Program-made: the position numbers and the translations under genes
The notes under the pieces: generated by a model
What the model was told of the DNA's origin: nothing
What the model saw: only the letters and a program-made list of their open reading frames with translations
Databases searched by the model: none
Source: Myxococcales bacterium
GTDB taxonomy: Bacteria > Myxococcota_A > UBA9160 > UBA4427
NCBI GenBank assembly: GCA_014240165.1
Contig: JAAZXM010000002.1
Location: 108,952 to 172,951, forward strand
Length of the DNA stretch: 64,000 nucleotides
Reading direction: 5' to 3'
Shown here: one piece after another, positions 50,849-59,799 of the stretch
Position numbering within the stretch: position 1 is the first letter of the stretch
Layout of the letters: each line of letters starts with the position of its first letter

Positions 50849-51562
50849 GTGAAGCATGCGATCTTCGGGGCGACGAAGGGGTCGCGAAAGTTAGGCTTCA
50901 CGCTTGCCCTGCTCGGACTCGTGCTGTGCATGGGGACGCCCCGTTCCGCTTCGGCTGCGCCGATTCTTTATGATGTCACGGGTGGCAGCGTCAGCATTAC
51001 GGTTCTTGTGGGCGGTGTGGTTGTGGGTTCGACGATCAGCCCCGGTCTCTCGGGTTCGCTCACCTTGGACGCCGCGGCGCAGACCATGGACTCGCTCAAC
51101 CTGATACTTGATCCCAACATCGCGCTGTTGCTTTCTTCGCCCTATGGCGGGTACGACGAGATCACCATCGAAGCGGCTTCGTTGACGAGTGATGTCGGAT
51201 TTGGCGAGATATTGCCTCCCAGTTCCGGCAGTAGCAGCTACACGGTTTTCGTGGGTCCGCTGACGGTCAATGGTTCTTGGGGAGCAACAGACAGTTCGGG
51301 AACGAACCCAGTTGTCAGCAACGTTCCGATTACCTATCCGGTCCCGTCCCTGAGCGCGGTCGTGAACACGTCTCCGCTGGTTTCGATTGTGGGTGTGACC
51401 CTGAACGCCCTCGACGGGGCCACGTACGGCGAAGCGTCCGATCTCACGGTTCTGGCCAGCTTCCAGGTGAACTCCGTGGTGCTGATTCCCGAACCGGGGA
51501 CCGCCCTGCTGGTGGGTTCCGGGTTGTTGATCCTGGCCGCCAGGCGCCGCCGGCTCAGCTGA
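50849..51562 (+). CDS. PEP-CTERM sorting-domain protein
   Basis: About 237 residues: signal peptide (KLGFTLALLGLVLCMGTPRSASA), a Ser/Thr/Gly-rich beta-type mature region, and the C-terminal sorting tail IPEPGTALLVGSGLLILAARRRR (Pro-Glu-Pro, hydrophobic helix, Arg cluster). Such proteins are processed by an exosortase, not seen in this window, and end up in exopolysaccharide or on the surface. The start is a GTG; no strong ribosome-binding site is visible. Confidence 0.85.
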   Translation: MKHAIFGATKGSRKLGFTLALLGLVLCMGTPRSASAAPILYDVTGGSVSITVLVGGVVVGSTISPGLSGSLTLDAAAQTMDSLNLILDPNIALLLSSPYGGYDEITIEAASLTSDVGFGEILPPSSGSSSYTVFVGPLTVNGSWGATDSSGTNPVVSNVPITYPVPSLSAVVNTSPLVSIVGVTLNALDGATYGEASDLTVLASFQVNSVVLIPEPGTALLVGSGLLILAARRRRLS

Positions 51563-51753
51563 ACTTCTCTTTCGGCTGGGTTCTCTCTCGTCCGGGTTCA
51601 CCCGCGGCCGAGCCCCCTGTGAGCGGCGAGGAGTCGGTGCAGCGTGAAGCCTCGCTTGGGCCTGTGACCGCGACGTCCAAAGGTTGAAGGCGGCCGCTGT
51701 TCTATTACGTTGTTCTATAGTGGCGACGCCTTTTCCGGGCCTGTGGAGAAAGT

Positions 51754-52971
51754 GTGCCCAACTTCGACCCCATCCCTACGGGAGTCCATCTCACGCCGCT
51801 GGATGCGCGCTTTCGCGAAGATCCGTACCCCGTATTGGCAGAATTGCGCGAGCGGGATCCGATTCATTACGACAAGGTCTTCAAGCAGTTCATCTTCACC
51901 CGGCACGACGATGTGATGGCGATCCTGCGGCATAGCGAGATGTGGTCGGACCCGCGCAAGGCCACCCCGGGCACTTTCTCGGCCGAAATTCTGGGGGCCG
52001 GCGACGATGAACCCTCGATGCTCCTGATGGACGATCCCGATCATCGGCGCCTGCGCGATTTGATCAAGCGTTCCTTCACGCCCCGAGCCGTGGGCCGTTG
52101 GCGAGAGCGGGCACGGGCCGTGGCCGAGCGGGTCATCCACGGAATCGAAGAAAACGAATTCGACCTGATGGAAAAAGTCGCTGGCCCGATCCCCACAGTG
52201 GTGATCGCCGAGATGCTGGGCATCGACCCGGAAATGCACGAGCGATTCAAGCAGTGGTCGGATGCGAGCGTTCGTGGGGCCTTCAGCCCCATTCAAGATC
52301 CCGTGGATCTCGCTGCGGCCGAAGAGGCCCAGGCCGAACTGGACGCATTCTTCCGCGGTGAGATCGAGCGAAGACGCCGCGACACCAGCGACGACCTGAT
52401 CGGTGACCTCGTGGCGGCGGAGGCCGATGGCGATCGGCTCAGCGAAGACGAAATCGTATCCACCTGCAACCTGCTTCTTCTTGCGGGCAACCTCACCACC
52501 ACCGATCTGATCGGGAACGGCGTGAAGGCGTTTCTCGATCATCCCGCCGAACTCGCGAAACTCCGGGCTCGCCCCGAGTTGCTATCCAACGCGGTGGAGG
52601 AGGTGCTTCGATACGATTCGCCGGTGGTGAATTCCGGGCGCATCGCCCACGAGGACATGGAGATTGGAGGCGTCAAAATCGCCCGGGGCGAATCGCTCGG
52701 GGTCAGGCTCGGCGCGGCCAATCGCGACCCCGCCGTATACCCGGATCCAGACCGCTTCGATATCGAACGCGAGGACACGCACCACCAATCTTTTGGTGGC
52801 GGCCGCCATTTTTGTCTGGGCGCACATCTGGCCCGGCTCGAAGCCCAGGAGACCCTCTCCGTGCTCTTCGCTCGTTTCTCCGAAATGCGCGCGTCCGAGC
52901 GCGGCCACGTGTACGCGGCTAATCCCTCCTTCAGGGGTTTCGAGGAGTTCTGGGTTCGGGCGGATCGCTGA
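51754..52971 (+). CDS. cytochrome P450
   Basis: A 405-residue bacterial class-I P450: MDDPDHRRLRDLIKRSFTPR, oxygen-binding LLLAGNLTTTD, VEEVLRYDSPV (ExxR) and haem loop FGGGRHFCLGAHLARLEA. It needs a separate ferredoxin, unlike the CYP51-ferredoxin fusion at 21778. The sequence resembles CYP107/CYP125-like soluble enzymes but I do not assign a family. GTG start. The aminotransferase gene follows after 16 bases. Confidence 0.93.
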   Translation: MPNFDPIPTGVHLTPLDARFREDPYPVLAELRERDPIHYDKVFKQFIFTRHDDVMAILRHSEMWSDPRKATPGTFSAEILGAGDDEPSMLLMDDPDHRRLRDLIKRSFTPRAVGRWRERARAVAERVIHGIEENEFDLMEKVAGPIPTVVIAEMLGIDPEMHERFKQWSDASVRGAFSPIQDPVDLAAAEEAQAELDAFFRGEIERRRRDTSDDLIGDLVAAEADGDRLSEDEIVSTCNLLLLAGNLTTTDLIGNGVKAFLDHPAELAKLRARPELLSNAVEEVLRYDSPVVNSGRIAHEDMEIGGVKIARGESLGVRLGAANRDPAVYPDPDRFDIEREDTHHQSFGGGRHFCLGAHLARLEAQETLSVLFARFSEMRASERGHVYAANPSFRGFEEFWVRADR

Positions 52972-52987
52972 TGGGACTCAGGGCTTC

Positions 52988-54256
52988 GTGGTAACGCCCA
53001 GCGGAATCGACGGCTCTGAGGGCCGAGCCCTTTGGGCGCGGGCGGACCGGGTGCTTCCCGGCGGCGGCATCTACCTGTCCCGCAGCGCTCGTTTCGCGGG
53101 CGAGGGCGTGTTGCCGGGTTTCATCGCGGATGCCCGAGGCTGCCGCGTGACCGATGCCGATGGCCGGAGCTATCTCGATTTCGTGTGTGCGAACGGCCCG
53201 AACCTCTTGGGCTACGGCCATCCAGGGGTGGAGCAGGCCTTTCTCGCCCAGGCGAGCAAGCCCGCCAGTACGAATTTCTTCTCTCCCGTGTTGATCGAAT
53301 TGGCCGAAGCCCTGGTGGATCGTTATGACGGTTTCGATTGGGGCGTTGTGGCCAAGACGGGCTCGGAAGTCGTGACCCTGGCGTGCCGGGTGGCGCGCCA
53401 GGAGACAGGGCGTTCACTCATCCTGGCCTTCGAGAGTGCCTACCATGGCTCGGATGCCGAATTGGCGCCGGGCCTGCCCTCGCCCGGGCCTGCGGACGGC
53501 CGTGTGCTCCGGGTTCCGTGGAACGATGCCGCGGCCCTCGAGCGCGCGTCCAACGAGCAAGAGGGAGAGATCGCCGGGATTCTCCTCAACGCACTCGACC
53601 AAACACCGCTTCGTCCCACGCGATTCGCCGCCCCCGAATTCGTTGCCGCCATCGAGGCCGTTCGTAGGCGCTCGGACGCCGTGTTGATTCTCGACGACGT
53701 TCGTCAGGGCTTTCGCATGCATCCCGAAGGAAGTCATCGGGCATTGGGGTTCCAACCCGACTTGCTTTGCCTGGGCAAGGGGCTGGCCAACGGCCACTCG
53801 GTTTCGGCGCTGCTGGGTCATGACGGCTTGCGCGAAGGCGCCCGGGGCATCGTGTTCACCTCTTCCCTGCATTTCGAGCAACCCCCCATGCGCGCCTCCC
53901 TGGCGACCTTGAAAGCCTACGACGAAGAAGGTGCCTTTCAGGCGATGACCCGGGCCGGACGTCGCTTGGAAGCCGGGTTGCGGAAGGCCGCCGAGGAGAC
54001 GGGGCATGTCATCGACTACTCGGGACCACCCACGATGCCAAGCCTGCTCTTCGAGAACGATCCGGGTCATACCCGGCTCGTGACTTTCGCCCGGGAGGCG
54101 GCAAGGCGGGGCGCAATCTTTCACCCCGTTCTCAACTGGTTTCTTTCGGCCGCCCACGATGACGCAGCCATCGATGAGTCCCTGGAAATCGCCCGGGCGG
54201 CCCTGGAGGCAACGCCGTCCCTGTCTACGCCGCCTCCAGAACCGCCGCCTTCATGA
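52988..54256 (+). CDS. class III PLP-dependent aminotransferase (glutamate-1-semialdehyde aminomutase-like)
   Basis: A 422-residue fold-type I PLP enzyme: RADRVLPGGGIYL, DADGRSYLDFVCANGPNLLGYGHP, KTGSEVVTLACRVAR, AYHGSD, VLILDDVRQGFR with the pyridine Asp, and LCLGKGLANGHSVSALLG with the Schiff-base Lys. The layout is that of glutamate-1-semialdehyde aminomutase-like aminotransferases, but substrate is open because SxxPR-like and other specific residues differ. GTG start after CAGGG. Probably co-transcribed with the preceding P450. Confidence 0.88.
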   Translation: MVTPSGIDGSEGRALWARADRVLPGGGIYLSRSARFAGEGVLPGFIADARGCRVTDADGRSYLDFVCANGPNLLGYGHPGVEQAFLAQASKPASTNFFSPVLIELAEALVDRYDGFDWGVVAKTGSEVVTLACRVARQETGRSLILAFESAYHGSDAELAPGLPSPGPADGRVLRVPWNDAAALERASNEQEGEIAGILLNALDQTPLRPTRFAAPEFVAAIEAVRRRSDAVLILDDVRQGFRMHPEGSHRALGFQPDLLCLGKGLANGHSVSALLGHDGLREGARGIVFTSSLHFEQPPMRASLATLKAYDEEGAFQAMTRAGRRLEAGLRKAAEETGHVIDYSGPPTMPSLLFENDPGHTRLVTFAREAARRGAIFHPVLNWFLSAAHDDAAIDESLEIARAALEATPSLSTPPPEPPPS

Positions 54257-54673
54257 CTTGGAACTCGCTCCCGTCGCGATAATCGAACGGGAGTAGTTCG
54301 GCAGGGGGGGCGCCGTTTTCTTTTCGATCACGTCCCAGAGTCCCGTGCGGCAGACTTCGTCGTAGACGCTCTCTTCGATATCCATGACTACGGGTCTCCC
54401 GGACATGGAGTCTTCGAAGCGGCAGATGAAGCGGTACACGAGAACTTTCTTCGTGGGCGCCTTGCCCCCGAGTTCACAAACGACAGTCGTCTCCTCGCTT
54501 TTTTCCCTAAGCAGGTAATCGAGATCAAAGGCCATGGCGAAGTCACCCAATTTCCGCATCCACTTATTTCTCGATAGTTCGAGCTCCATTTCATAGCCGT
54601 AGAGCGTCATCCACTTATCCATCATTTCCTGCATGCGAGCGACAGTTCTGACATCAGTTCTGAATTTCACCAT
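54251..54673 (-). CDS. hypothetical protein with atypical composition
   Basis: A 140-residue soluble protein: VARMQEMMDKWMTLYGYEMELELSRNKWMRKLGDFAMAFD, then a beta-type half (VVCELGGKAPTKKVLVYRFICRFED). No family recognised. Codon use is markedly less GC-rich than the neighbours (many aga, aaa, gta codons), which could mean acquisition from elsewhere. AAAGGAGAACAGAC precedes the ATG. Its 3' end overlaps the convergent aminotransferase gene by six bases. Confidence 0.6.
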   Translation of the reverse strand: MVKFRTDVRTVARMQEMMDKWMTLYGYEMELELSRNKWMRKLGDFAMAFDLDYLLREKSEETTVVCELGGKAPTKKVLVYRFICRFEDSMSGRPVVMDIEESVYDEVCRTGLWDVIEKKTAPPLPNYSRSIIATGASSKS

Positions 54674-54833
54674 GTCTGTTCTCCTTTCTTTTTTTGAATT
54701 TGTCCTTTTTGACCTGCTTGGAATCGAAATTTTTTTAGCCTCGGGCCCCATTTGGCTTCTCGCCTCGCCCGAGAGTTGGCCGCCGAGGCGGCCAACGGGA
54801 AGTTCGGGCGAGGAGAGATGCCTTTTGGACGCG

Positions 54834-56363
54834 CTATCTGCGCTTTGGAGTCAGGCCCAGCCCGGCGAGCCCCAGTCCGACAAGAAGTGCCGTCGAGGGC
54901 TCGGGGATGGCTTCGATCTGCCCGCCGAAGGAGACGCCGTAGTTCACGTGTCCCTTCTCGAGGTCGAGTTCGTGAATGGGCAGGAGCGTGGTGAAGCGCA
55001 CCAGCATGCTCGGATTCGGGGTGCCTACGAAGACAGAGTCGAAGAGGTAGGAACTTCCGTCCCATGTCCAGCCGGGGAGCGGATCCGGATTCCCGTTGGG
55101 CGTACCCGACGTGAGGATGGCTTCGGACAACCACGGCTGGGTGATCACCGAGTTGGTGGAATCCCGGGCGACCAGTCTGAGCCACTCGTTGGTACCCGCC
55201 GAGCCGCCTTCATCGAGGTCACCGATGCTGAGCAGGGAATGGGTGGCGAGGGTTCCCGGGGAGAGCGTATCCCCGTTCAGCCCACTGAAATTGAATGTAT
55301 TCAGCCCCGAACTTCCGGATGAAATGCCGCTCCCCACGGTGTGCTGGAAATTTCCCTGCCAGGGAGTTTTCATCGTGAAGCCCGCAGGCGGATCAAAAAC
55401 TTCGAACCCGGGGTTCAGGACATCCGGGGTGCGATAGCTGGTCCAGGTACGGGCCAGGTAGAACGGATCCGGGTTCGGGCTCGGTTCGATGACGTGGGGC
55501 CCGCTGCCCGTCAGCGGAACCGGAACGGCCAGGGCCGAGGGAGCCCATGCTGTGATCAGACACGCGCAGGCTGCCAGGGGTGCAACAAAAGAGGACCCGC
55601 GCAGCCGGGATCGGAAGCCCTGCCCGGGTCGCCGCCTTCCGGAAATCGAAAGCCCCAGCAGACCGAGGCTCATCAAGAGCGCAGTGCCGGGCTCGGGCAC
55701 CACCGTTGCGATGATGCTCCCCGAGGAGGGCTCGTTGGGCGTTCCCAGGGCGGCCGAAAAGTCCCCGACCAGGCCCACCGAGGCGAGGAAATCCGGCGTC
55801 AAGCCGAACAGGTTCGAATAGCCGTCGATCACAAAGGTCCAGGTCTCGCCGGGTTCGAAGATCAGGGGAATCGTTCCGGTCTCGGTGCGGAGCGGCTTGT
55901 TGAATCCAACGTTGTCGATCTTGAACGCCGCCTGGCCATCCACCAGGCCGTCGATGTTGGAGATCGACGTTTCGGGATCCGAGACGTACCAGAGATTCGA
56001 GAACGAAAGGCCAGTGGTGTTCTTGATTCTCAAGAGAACCTGGTTCCCCGGCACGTCGGGATCTGGCGGCAGGGCCAGGCATGCTCTCTCCTTCCCGGGG
56101 GCCCATGAGGCCGAGATGGTTTCGTCGGGGGGAAAGCCGAAAGTACCCAGCTCGTCCACCGGGGCGAATCCCGCCGCGCCCGGCGCGAGGCCCAGGGGAT
56201 CGCAGGAAGGAAGGTTGCTGGGCACGACATTGACGGGCGTCGCCAAGGCGGGGGCGCCCAGGAGCAGGGCGGCGATCAGGCAGCCCAGGGCTGCGCTGAG
56301 GCTTGCCGGGCGGCGTGGGAAGAACGGTCGAGGGGTCTGGAAAAGCGTGATGGGGGAGTTCAT
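54834..56363 (-). CDS. fused double PEP-CTERM protein (two exported modules in one reading frame)
   Basis: A 509-residue protein containing two complete PEP-CTERM proteins head to tail. Module 1: signal peptide (~15-41), beta-type domain, sorting tail VVPEPGTALLMSLGLLGLSI with Arg cluster (residues ~221-254). Module 2 follows without a stop: a second signal-like segment SFVAPLAACACLITAWAPSALA (~258-279), a mature region with GFEVFDPPAGFTM, and a second tail IPEPSTALLVGLGLAGLGL (~486-504). An exosortase would be expected to cut after both PEP motifs. Loss of a stop and start between tandem genes is the likely origin. CAGGAGATGACCCC precedes the ATG, and a sigma-54 promoter lies 57-72 bases upstream. 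Confidence 0.85.
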   Translation of the reverse strand: MNSPITLFQTPRPFFPRRPASLSAALGCLIAALLLGAPALATPVNVVPSNLPSCDPLGLAPGAAGFAPVDELGTFGFPPDETISASWAPGKERACLALPPDPDVPGNQVLLRIKNTTGLSFSNLWYVSDPETSISNIDGLVDGQAAFKIDNVGFNKPLRTETGTIPLIFEPGETWTFVIDGYSNLFGLTPDFLASVGLVGDFSAALGTPNEPSSGSIIATVVPEPGTALLMSLGLLGLSISGRRRPGQGFRSRLRGSSFVAPLAACACLITAWAPSALAVPVPLTGSGPHVIEPSPNPDPFYLARTWTSYRTPDVLNPGFEVFDPPAGFTMKTPWQGNFQHTVGSGISSGSSGLNTFNFSGLNGDTLSPGTLATHSLLSIGDLDEGGSAGTNEWLRLVARDSTNSVITQPWLSEAILTSGTPNGNPDPLPGWTWDGSSYLFDSVFVGTPNPSMLVRFTTLLPIHELDLEKGHVNYGVSFGGQIEAIPEPSTALLVGLGLAGLGLTPKRR

Positions 56364-56419
56364 GGGGTCATCTCCTGGGGCTACGGGGTGCAGCGTTGAG
56401 GGTTGATGACTTCCACTAG

Positions 56420-56435
56420 AGCAAGCCGTGTACCA
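56420..56435 (-). promoter_or_regulatory. sigma-54 (-24/-12) promoter of the double PEP-CTERM gene
   Basis: On the minus strand TGGTACACGGCTTGCT matches the sigma-54 consensus TGGCACG-N4-TTGCW, with GG and GC spaced by exactly ten bases. A start about twelve bases downstream leaves a leader of about 45 bases before the ATG at 56363. PEP-CTERM genes are known in other bacteria to be sigma-54 dependent, and a sigma-54 activator gene is divergently encoded here. Confidence 0.65.
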
Positions 56436-56640
56436 AGTTCTTAAGTCTTTGTTTTTATTAACTTTTCATCCTTTCTGGCAGATGAGTCGAAATAAATCCG
56501 TAATGCTGAATTGTCATTCTCTTGTGGGTTTTCTCTCATAAGTCCCTAAATATTTGATTTAGAAGCTATATTTGACCTGTCTCAAATTGTTTACTGTAAA
56601 TTTTGAGAGACTTTTGCTGCTCACCGTCGAGGTGGATGCC

Positions 56641-58227
56641 ATGACGAATGCCCAGAGAGCGAAGACCCCCTCTTCCGACACCCAACGCCTCGAAGTTCTC
56701 CTCGAATTGTCCCGGGGCTTCGCCGCGCGGACGGACCTGGAGGAGTTGCTGCCCTTGGTGATTCGTCATACCCAGGATGTGTTGAATGCCGAGGGGTGCT
56801 CGCTGCTGCTGATCGATCCGGCCAGCGAAGAACTCTTCTTCCCGGTGGCCAGCAGCCTGCGGGAGGGGGTCGACACGCGTCTCCACGACTTGCGCTTTCC
56901 GGCATCCCAGGGCATTGCGGGCCAGGTGATCCGAACTCGAAAGGGGCTGGTGGTCGACCAGGTCTCGGAAAATCGATATTTCAATCCCGGGGTGGATCGC
57001 GTGACCGGCTTGCAGACCACCAGCCTGATGTGCGCCCCCCTGATCGGCCGGGACGATGTCTTTGGTGTGATCGAGGTGATCAATAGCCGGGCTGGGGGGT
57101 TCGAGGACGCGGACCTGGAATTTCTCGAGGCGCTGGCTCCCTCGGTGGCCTTGGCGGTGGAGACCGCGAGAGTCATGGGGGATCTGCGGGATGCCAAGAC
57201 GCGGCTCTCGGGGGAGATCACCGGGCTGCGGCGTGAGCGTTTGCACGCCGATTCTTTTCCCGAGATCGTCGGGCTCAGCCCCGCGATGGAGCAGGTTTTT
57301 GCCCTGCTGGAAAGCGCCGCCGATTCTTCCATCTCGGTTTTGATCCAGGGCGAAACGGGCGTGGGCAAGGAATTGGTCGCCCGGGCCGTCCACAACCATG
57401 GCGCACGTAAGGACGCTCCCCTGGTCGCGCTGAACTGTGGTGCCATGCCCGAGTCATTGCTCGAGAGCGAGCTCTTCGGTTTCGCCCGCGGCGCCTTTAC
57501 GGGTGCCGATCGCGAAAAGCCCGGCCTCTTCGAGGCAGCGGATAAGGGCACCCTCTTTCTCGATGAAATCAACGCGATGCCCCTGGATCAGCAGGCCAAG
57601 CTCTTGCGCGTCATCCAGGAGGGAGAGTTTCGCCGGTTGGGTGAGACCAAGAGTAGAAGCGTGGATGTGCGCTTCGTATCGGCGAGTAATGCGGATCTCG
57701 CCGAAGAGGTCAGGAAGGGTCGCTTTCGTGAAGATCTCTTCTACCGGCTCAATGTCTTTCCCGTCGAGGTGCCACCTCTGCGTGATCGCCCCAGTGATAT
57801 TCCCCTGATCGCCAATGTGATTTTGCAGAAGATCCGCGAGCGAACCGGAAAGAGGATCGGATCCCTCGACAGTGAAGTGATCGATATCTTTGATCGCTAC
57901 GCCTGGCCGGGAAATGTCCGTGAGCTGGAAAACGAATTGGAGCGCGCTGTGGCATTGACGCCCGAAGGGAGCTCCATCGGCCGCGAGTTTATTTCGAGCC
58001 GGGTTGTCGAACAATCTGGGGACAACCCCGAGGCGGGCAAGGATGCGATGTACAAGCGCGGTAGCCTGCGGGAGGCCCGCCAGCGCTTTGAGCGAGACTT
58101 TCTGGCTTCGGTGCTTCGATCCCATGGAGGCAACGCGACCCGGGCCGCCGGGGAATTGGGCATCAGTCGCCAGATGTTGCAGCGAAAGATTCGCGAGTGG
58201 AAATTGCGGGAAGCCTCGGAGGATTGA
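56641..58227 (+). CDS. sigma-54-dependent enhancer-binding regulator with GAF sensor domain
   Basis: A 528-residue regulator. A GAF domain (~20-185; LIRHTQDVLNAEGCSLLLID, GIAGQVIRTRKGL) precedes an AAA+ domain with Walker A GETGVGKE (~237-244), the sigma-54-contacting GAFTGA (~284-289), Walker B LFLDE (~305) and the Arg-finger region. The last ~25 residues (NATRAAGELGISRQMLQRKI) are a Fis-type helix-turn-helix. It is divergent from the double PEP-CTERM gene, whose sigma-54 promoter is its probable target. The ATG at 56641 is preceded by GAGGTGG. The 277-base spacer is strongly AT-rich (56430-56600), suitable for activator binding. Confidence 0.93.
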   Translation: MTNAQRAKTPSSDTQRLEVLLELSRGFAARTDLEELLPLVIRHTQDVLNAEGCSLLLIDPASEELFFPVASSLREGVDTRLHDLRFPASQGIAGQVIRTRKGLVVDQVSENRYFNPGVDRVTGLQTTSLMCAPLIGRDDVFGVIEVINSRAGGFEDADLEFLEALAPSVALAVETARVMGDLRDAKTRLSGEITGLRRERLHADSFPEIVGLSPAMEQVFALLESAADSSISVLIQGETGVGKELVARAVHNHGARKDAPLVALNCGAMPESLLESELFGFARGAFTGADREKPGLFEAADKGTLFLDEINAMPLDQQAKLLRVIQEGEFRRLGETKSRSVDVRFVSASNADLAEEVRKGRFREDLFYRLNVFPVEVPPLRDRPSDIPLIANVILQKIRERTGKRIGSLDSEVIDIFDRYAWPGNVRELENELERAVALTPEGSSIGREFISSRVVEQSGDNPEAGKDAMYKRGSLREARQRFERDFLASVLRSHGGNATRAAGELGISRQMLQRKIREWKLREASED

Positions 58228-58325
58228 GCCGGCTGTCGCCCTGCTCGCCTCCGGGCGCGGAGCCAGCTGCTATGGTGGCTTGATCGCGCGCTTGCGAATC
58301 CACGATACGAGAAAGGGAAGAGCCG

Positions 58326-58832
58326 ATGTCCAGAATCACCGGAATCAGAGCAGGGCTAAGCAGAGCAGGGCTAAGCAGAGCAGGGCTAATCAGGGCAGGT
58401 CTCGTTGCCGCGCTTTCGGCGGTTTCTCTGCTGCTTGGCACCGCGCCCGATGCGGGTGAAACCGAGGTCATGGTCTACAAGACCCCCACCTGTGGTTGCT
58501 GCTCGAAATGGATGGATCATCTCGAGGCCAACGGTTTCGAGGTCAAGTCGAAGGATCTCAAGAATTTGAGCTCGGTCAAGCGCATGAACGGAGTGCCCAC
58601 GCAGCTGTCTTCGTGTCATACGGCCATCGTCGGCGGTTATTTCGTGGAGGGGCATGTTCCGGCCGAGGACGTCAAGCGCCTGCTCGAGGAGCGGCCGGAT
58701 GTGGCGGGCATTGCGGTGCCCCGAATGCCCGAGGGCTCGCCTGGCATGGAGGGTCCCAACCCGGAGCCCTATTCGGTTCTGGCGGTGAAGAAGGACGGCA
58801 GCGTCGAGGTCTTCGCGCGTCACGGCCCCTGA
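58326..58832 (+). CDS. DUF411 family protein
   Basis: A 168-residue protein. The leader is unusual: pentapeptide repeats R-A-G-L-S/I lead into a hydrophobic segment (LVAALSAVSLLLGTAPDA). The mature part is DUF411: VMVYKTPTCGCCSKWMDHLEANGF, VPTQLSSCHTAIVGGYFVEGHVP and GIAVPRMPEGSPGME. Members often neighbour copper-resistance genes and bind metals through the Cys and Met residues; no copper gene is adjacent here. Confidence 0.9.
   Translation: MSRITGIRAGLSRAGLSRAGLIRAGLVAALSAVSLLLGTAPDAGETEVMVYKTPTCGCCSKWMDHLEANGFEVKSKDLKNLSSVKRMNGVPTQLSSCHTAIVGGYFVEGHVPAEDVKRLLEERPDVAGIAVPRMPEGSPGMEGPNPEPYSVLAVKKDGSVEVFARHGP
58347..58391 (+). repeat. 15-base tandem repeat inside the DUF411 signal peptide
   Basis: Three copies of AGAGCAGGGCTAAGC (the third with one change), then a degenerate fourth. 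The unit length is a multiple of three, so copies encode R-A-G-L-S units in the n-region of the leader and change in copy number would lengthen or shorten the leader without a frameshift. Confidence 0.88.
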
Positions 58833-58894
58833 GCTTCGGAGTCCCGAGACGCGGGATCGCTTCAGCGCGTCTTCGTTGCGTCTTCAGCGGGCCT

Positions 58895-59653
58895 TTATTG
58901 CGCCAAAGAGCCGCCATCGACCCCCATGGCGTGGCCGGTCACCAGGGAGGCGCGGTCCGAGCAGAGCCATAGGGCGGCTTCGGCGACTTCCCTGGCCTCG
59001 CCCAGCCGGCCGATGGGCATGCTGGCGCGAATCATGGCTGCCACCTCGGGGTCCGAAGCCAGCCCGGCCTCGAGCATCGGGGTATCGATGCTCCCCGGGC
59101 AGATCGCGTTGATCCGGACGCCGGTTTTTGCGTTCTCGATGGCGGCGGTTCGCGTGATCCCGAGCACGGCGTGCTTGCTCGCGCAATACGCCGCCATGCC
59201 GGGGGTTGCGATCTTTCCGGCACCCGAAGACATGTTGACGATGGAGCCCGCGCCGGCACGCCGCATCACGGGAATCTGATATTTCATGCACAGGAAGACG
59301 CCGGTGAGGTTGATCCCCAGGACCCGGTTCCAATCCGCCAGCGCGATGGAGTCGAGGCCGCCGGCGGGCCCGCCAATGCCCGCATTGTTGACCGCGCAGT
59401 CCAGGCCCCCAAAGCGCTCGAGGCAATGCGCCACCATGGCCTCGACCTCTGCTTCCTCGGAGACGTCCACGCGCAGGAAAGCGGCGTCGCAGCCCGCCTC
59501 GGCGAGGGCCGACACGGTTTCCTGTCCGCCGCCTTCCTCGAGGTCGCAAACGAGGACCCGGGCTCCTTCCATGCCGAGGAGCCGCGCCGTTTCGCGCCCG
59601 ATTCCGCTGGCGCCCCCTGTGACCAGAGCAACTTTATCCTGAACCATTCCCAT
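58895..59653 (-). CDS. short-chain dehydrogenase/reductase
   Basis: A 252-residue classical SDR: cofactor loop VTGGASGIGRETARLL, NNAGIGG, catalytic Ser region IVNMSSGAG and YCASK (YxxxK), with ICPGSIDTPML after it. Asp in VCDLEE after the second strand suggests NAD rather than NADP preference. Substrate unknown; of the 2,5-diketogluconate/glucose/steroid dehydrogenase-like group. Confidence 0.92.
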   Translation of the reverse strand: MGMVQDKVALVTGGASGIGRETARLLGMEGARVLVCDLEEGGGQETVSALAEAGCDAAFLRVDVSEEAEVEAMVAHCLERFGGLDCAVNNAGIGGPAGGLDSIALADWNRVLGINLTGVFLCMKYQIPVMRRAGAGSIVNMSSGAGKIATPGMAAYCASKHAVLGITRTAAIENAKTGVRINAICPGSIDTPMLEAGLASDPEVAAMIRASMPIGRLGEAREVAEAALWLCSDRASLVTGHAMGVDGGSLAQ

Positions 59654-59799
59654 GCTTGGCCTTTCCCGGCGAGGGGGTCAGTCTCGCGAATCCAGATCGT
59701 GAGCAAAAGCCCAACCGGGCGACGACCGGACAGCGAGAAATACCCTCGTCACCCCCATGGGAGGAGGCCGCCCGTCGCCATTTTCGTTAGCCTCTCGAA

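Noticed and set aside
50488..50973. A 161-codon plus-strand frame before the PEP-CTERM gene
   Set aside because: Composition is unlike a protein, it overlaps the PEP-CTERM leader in another frame, and no motif is recognisable.
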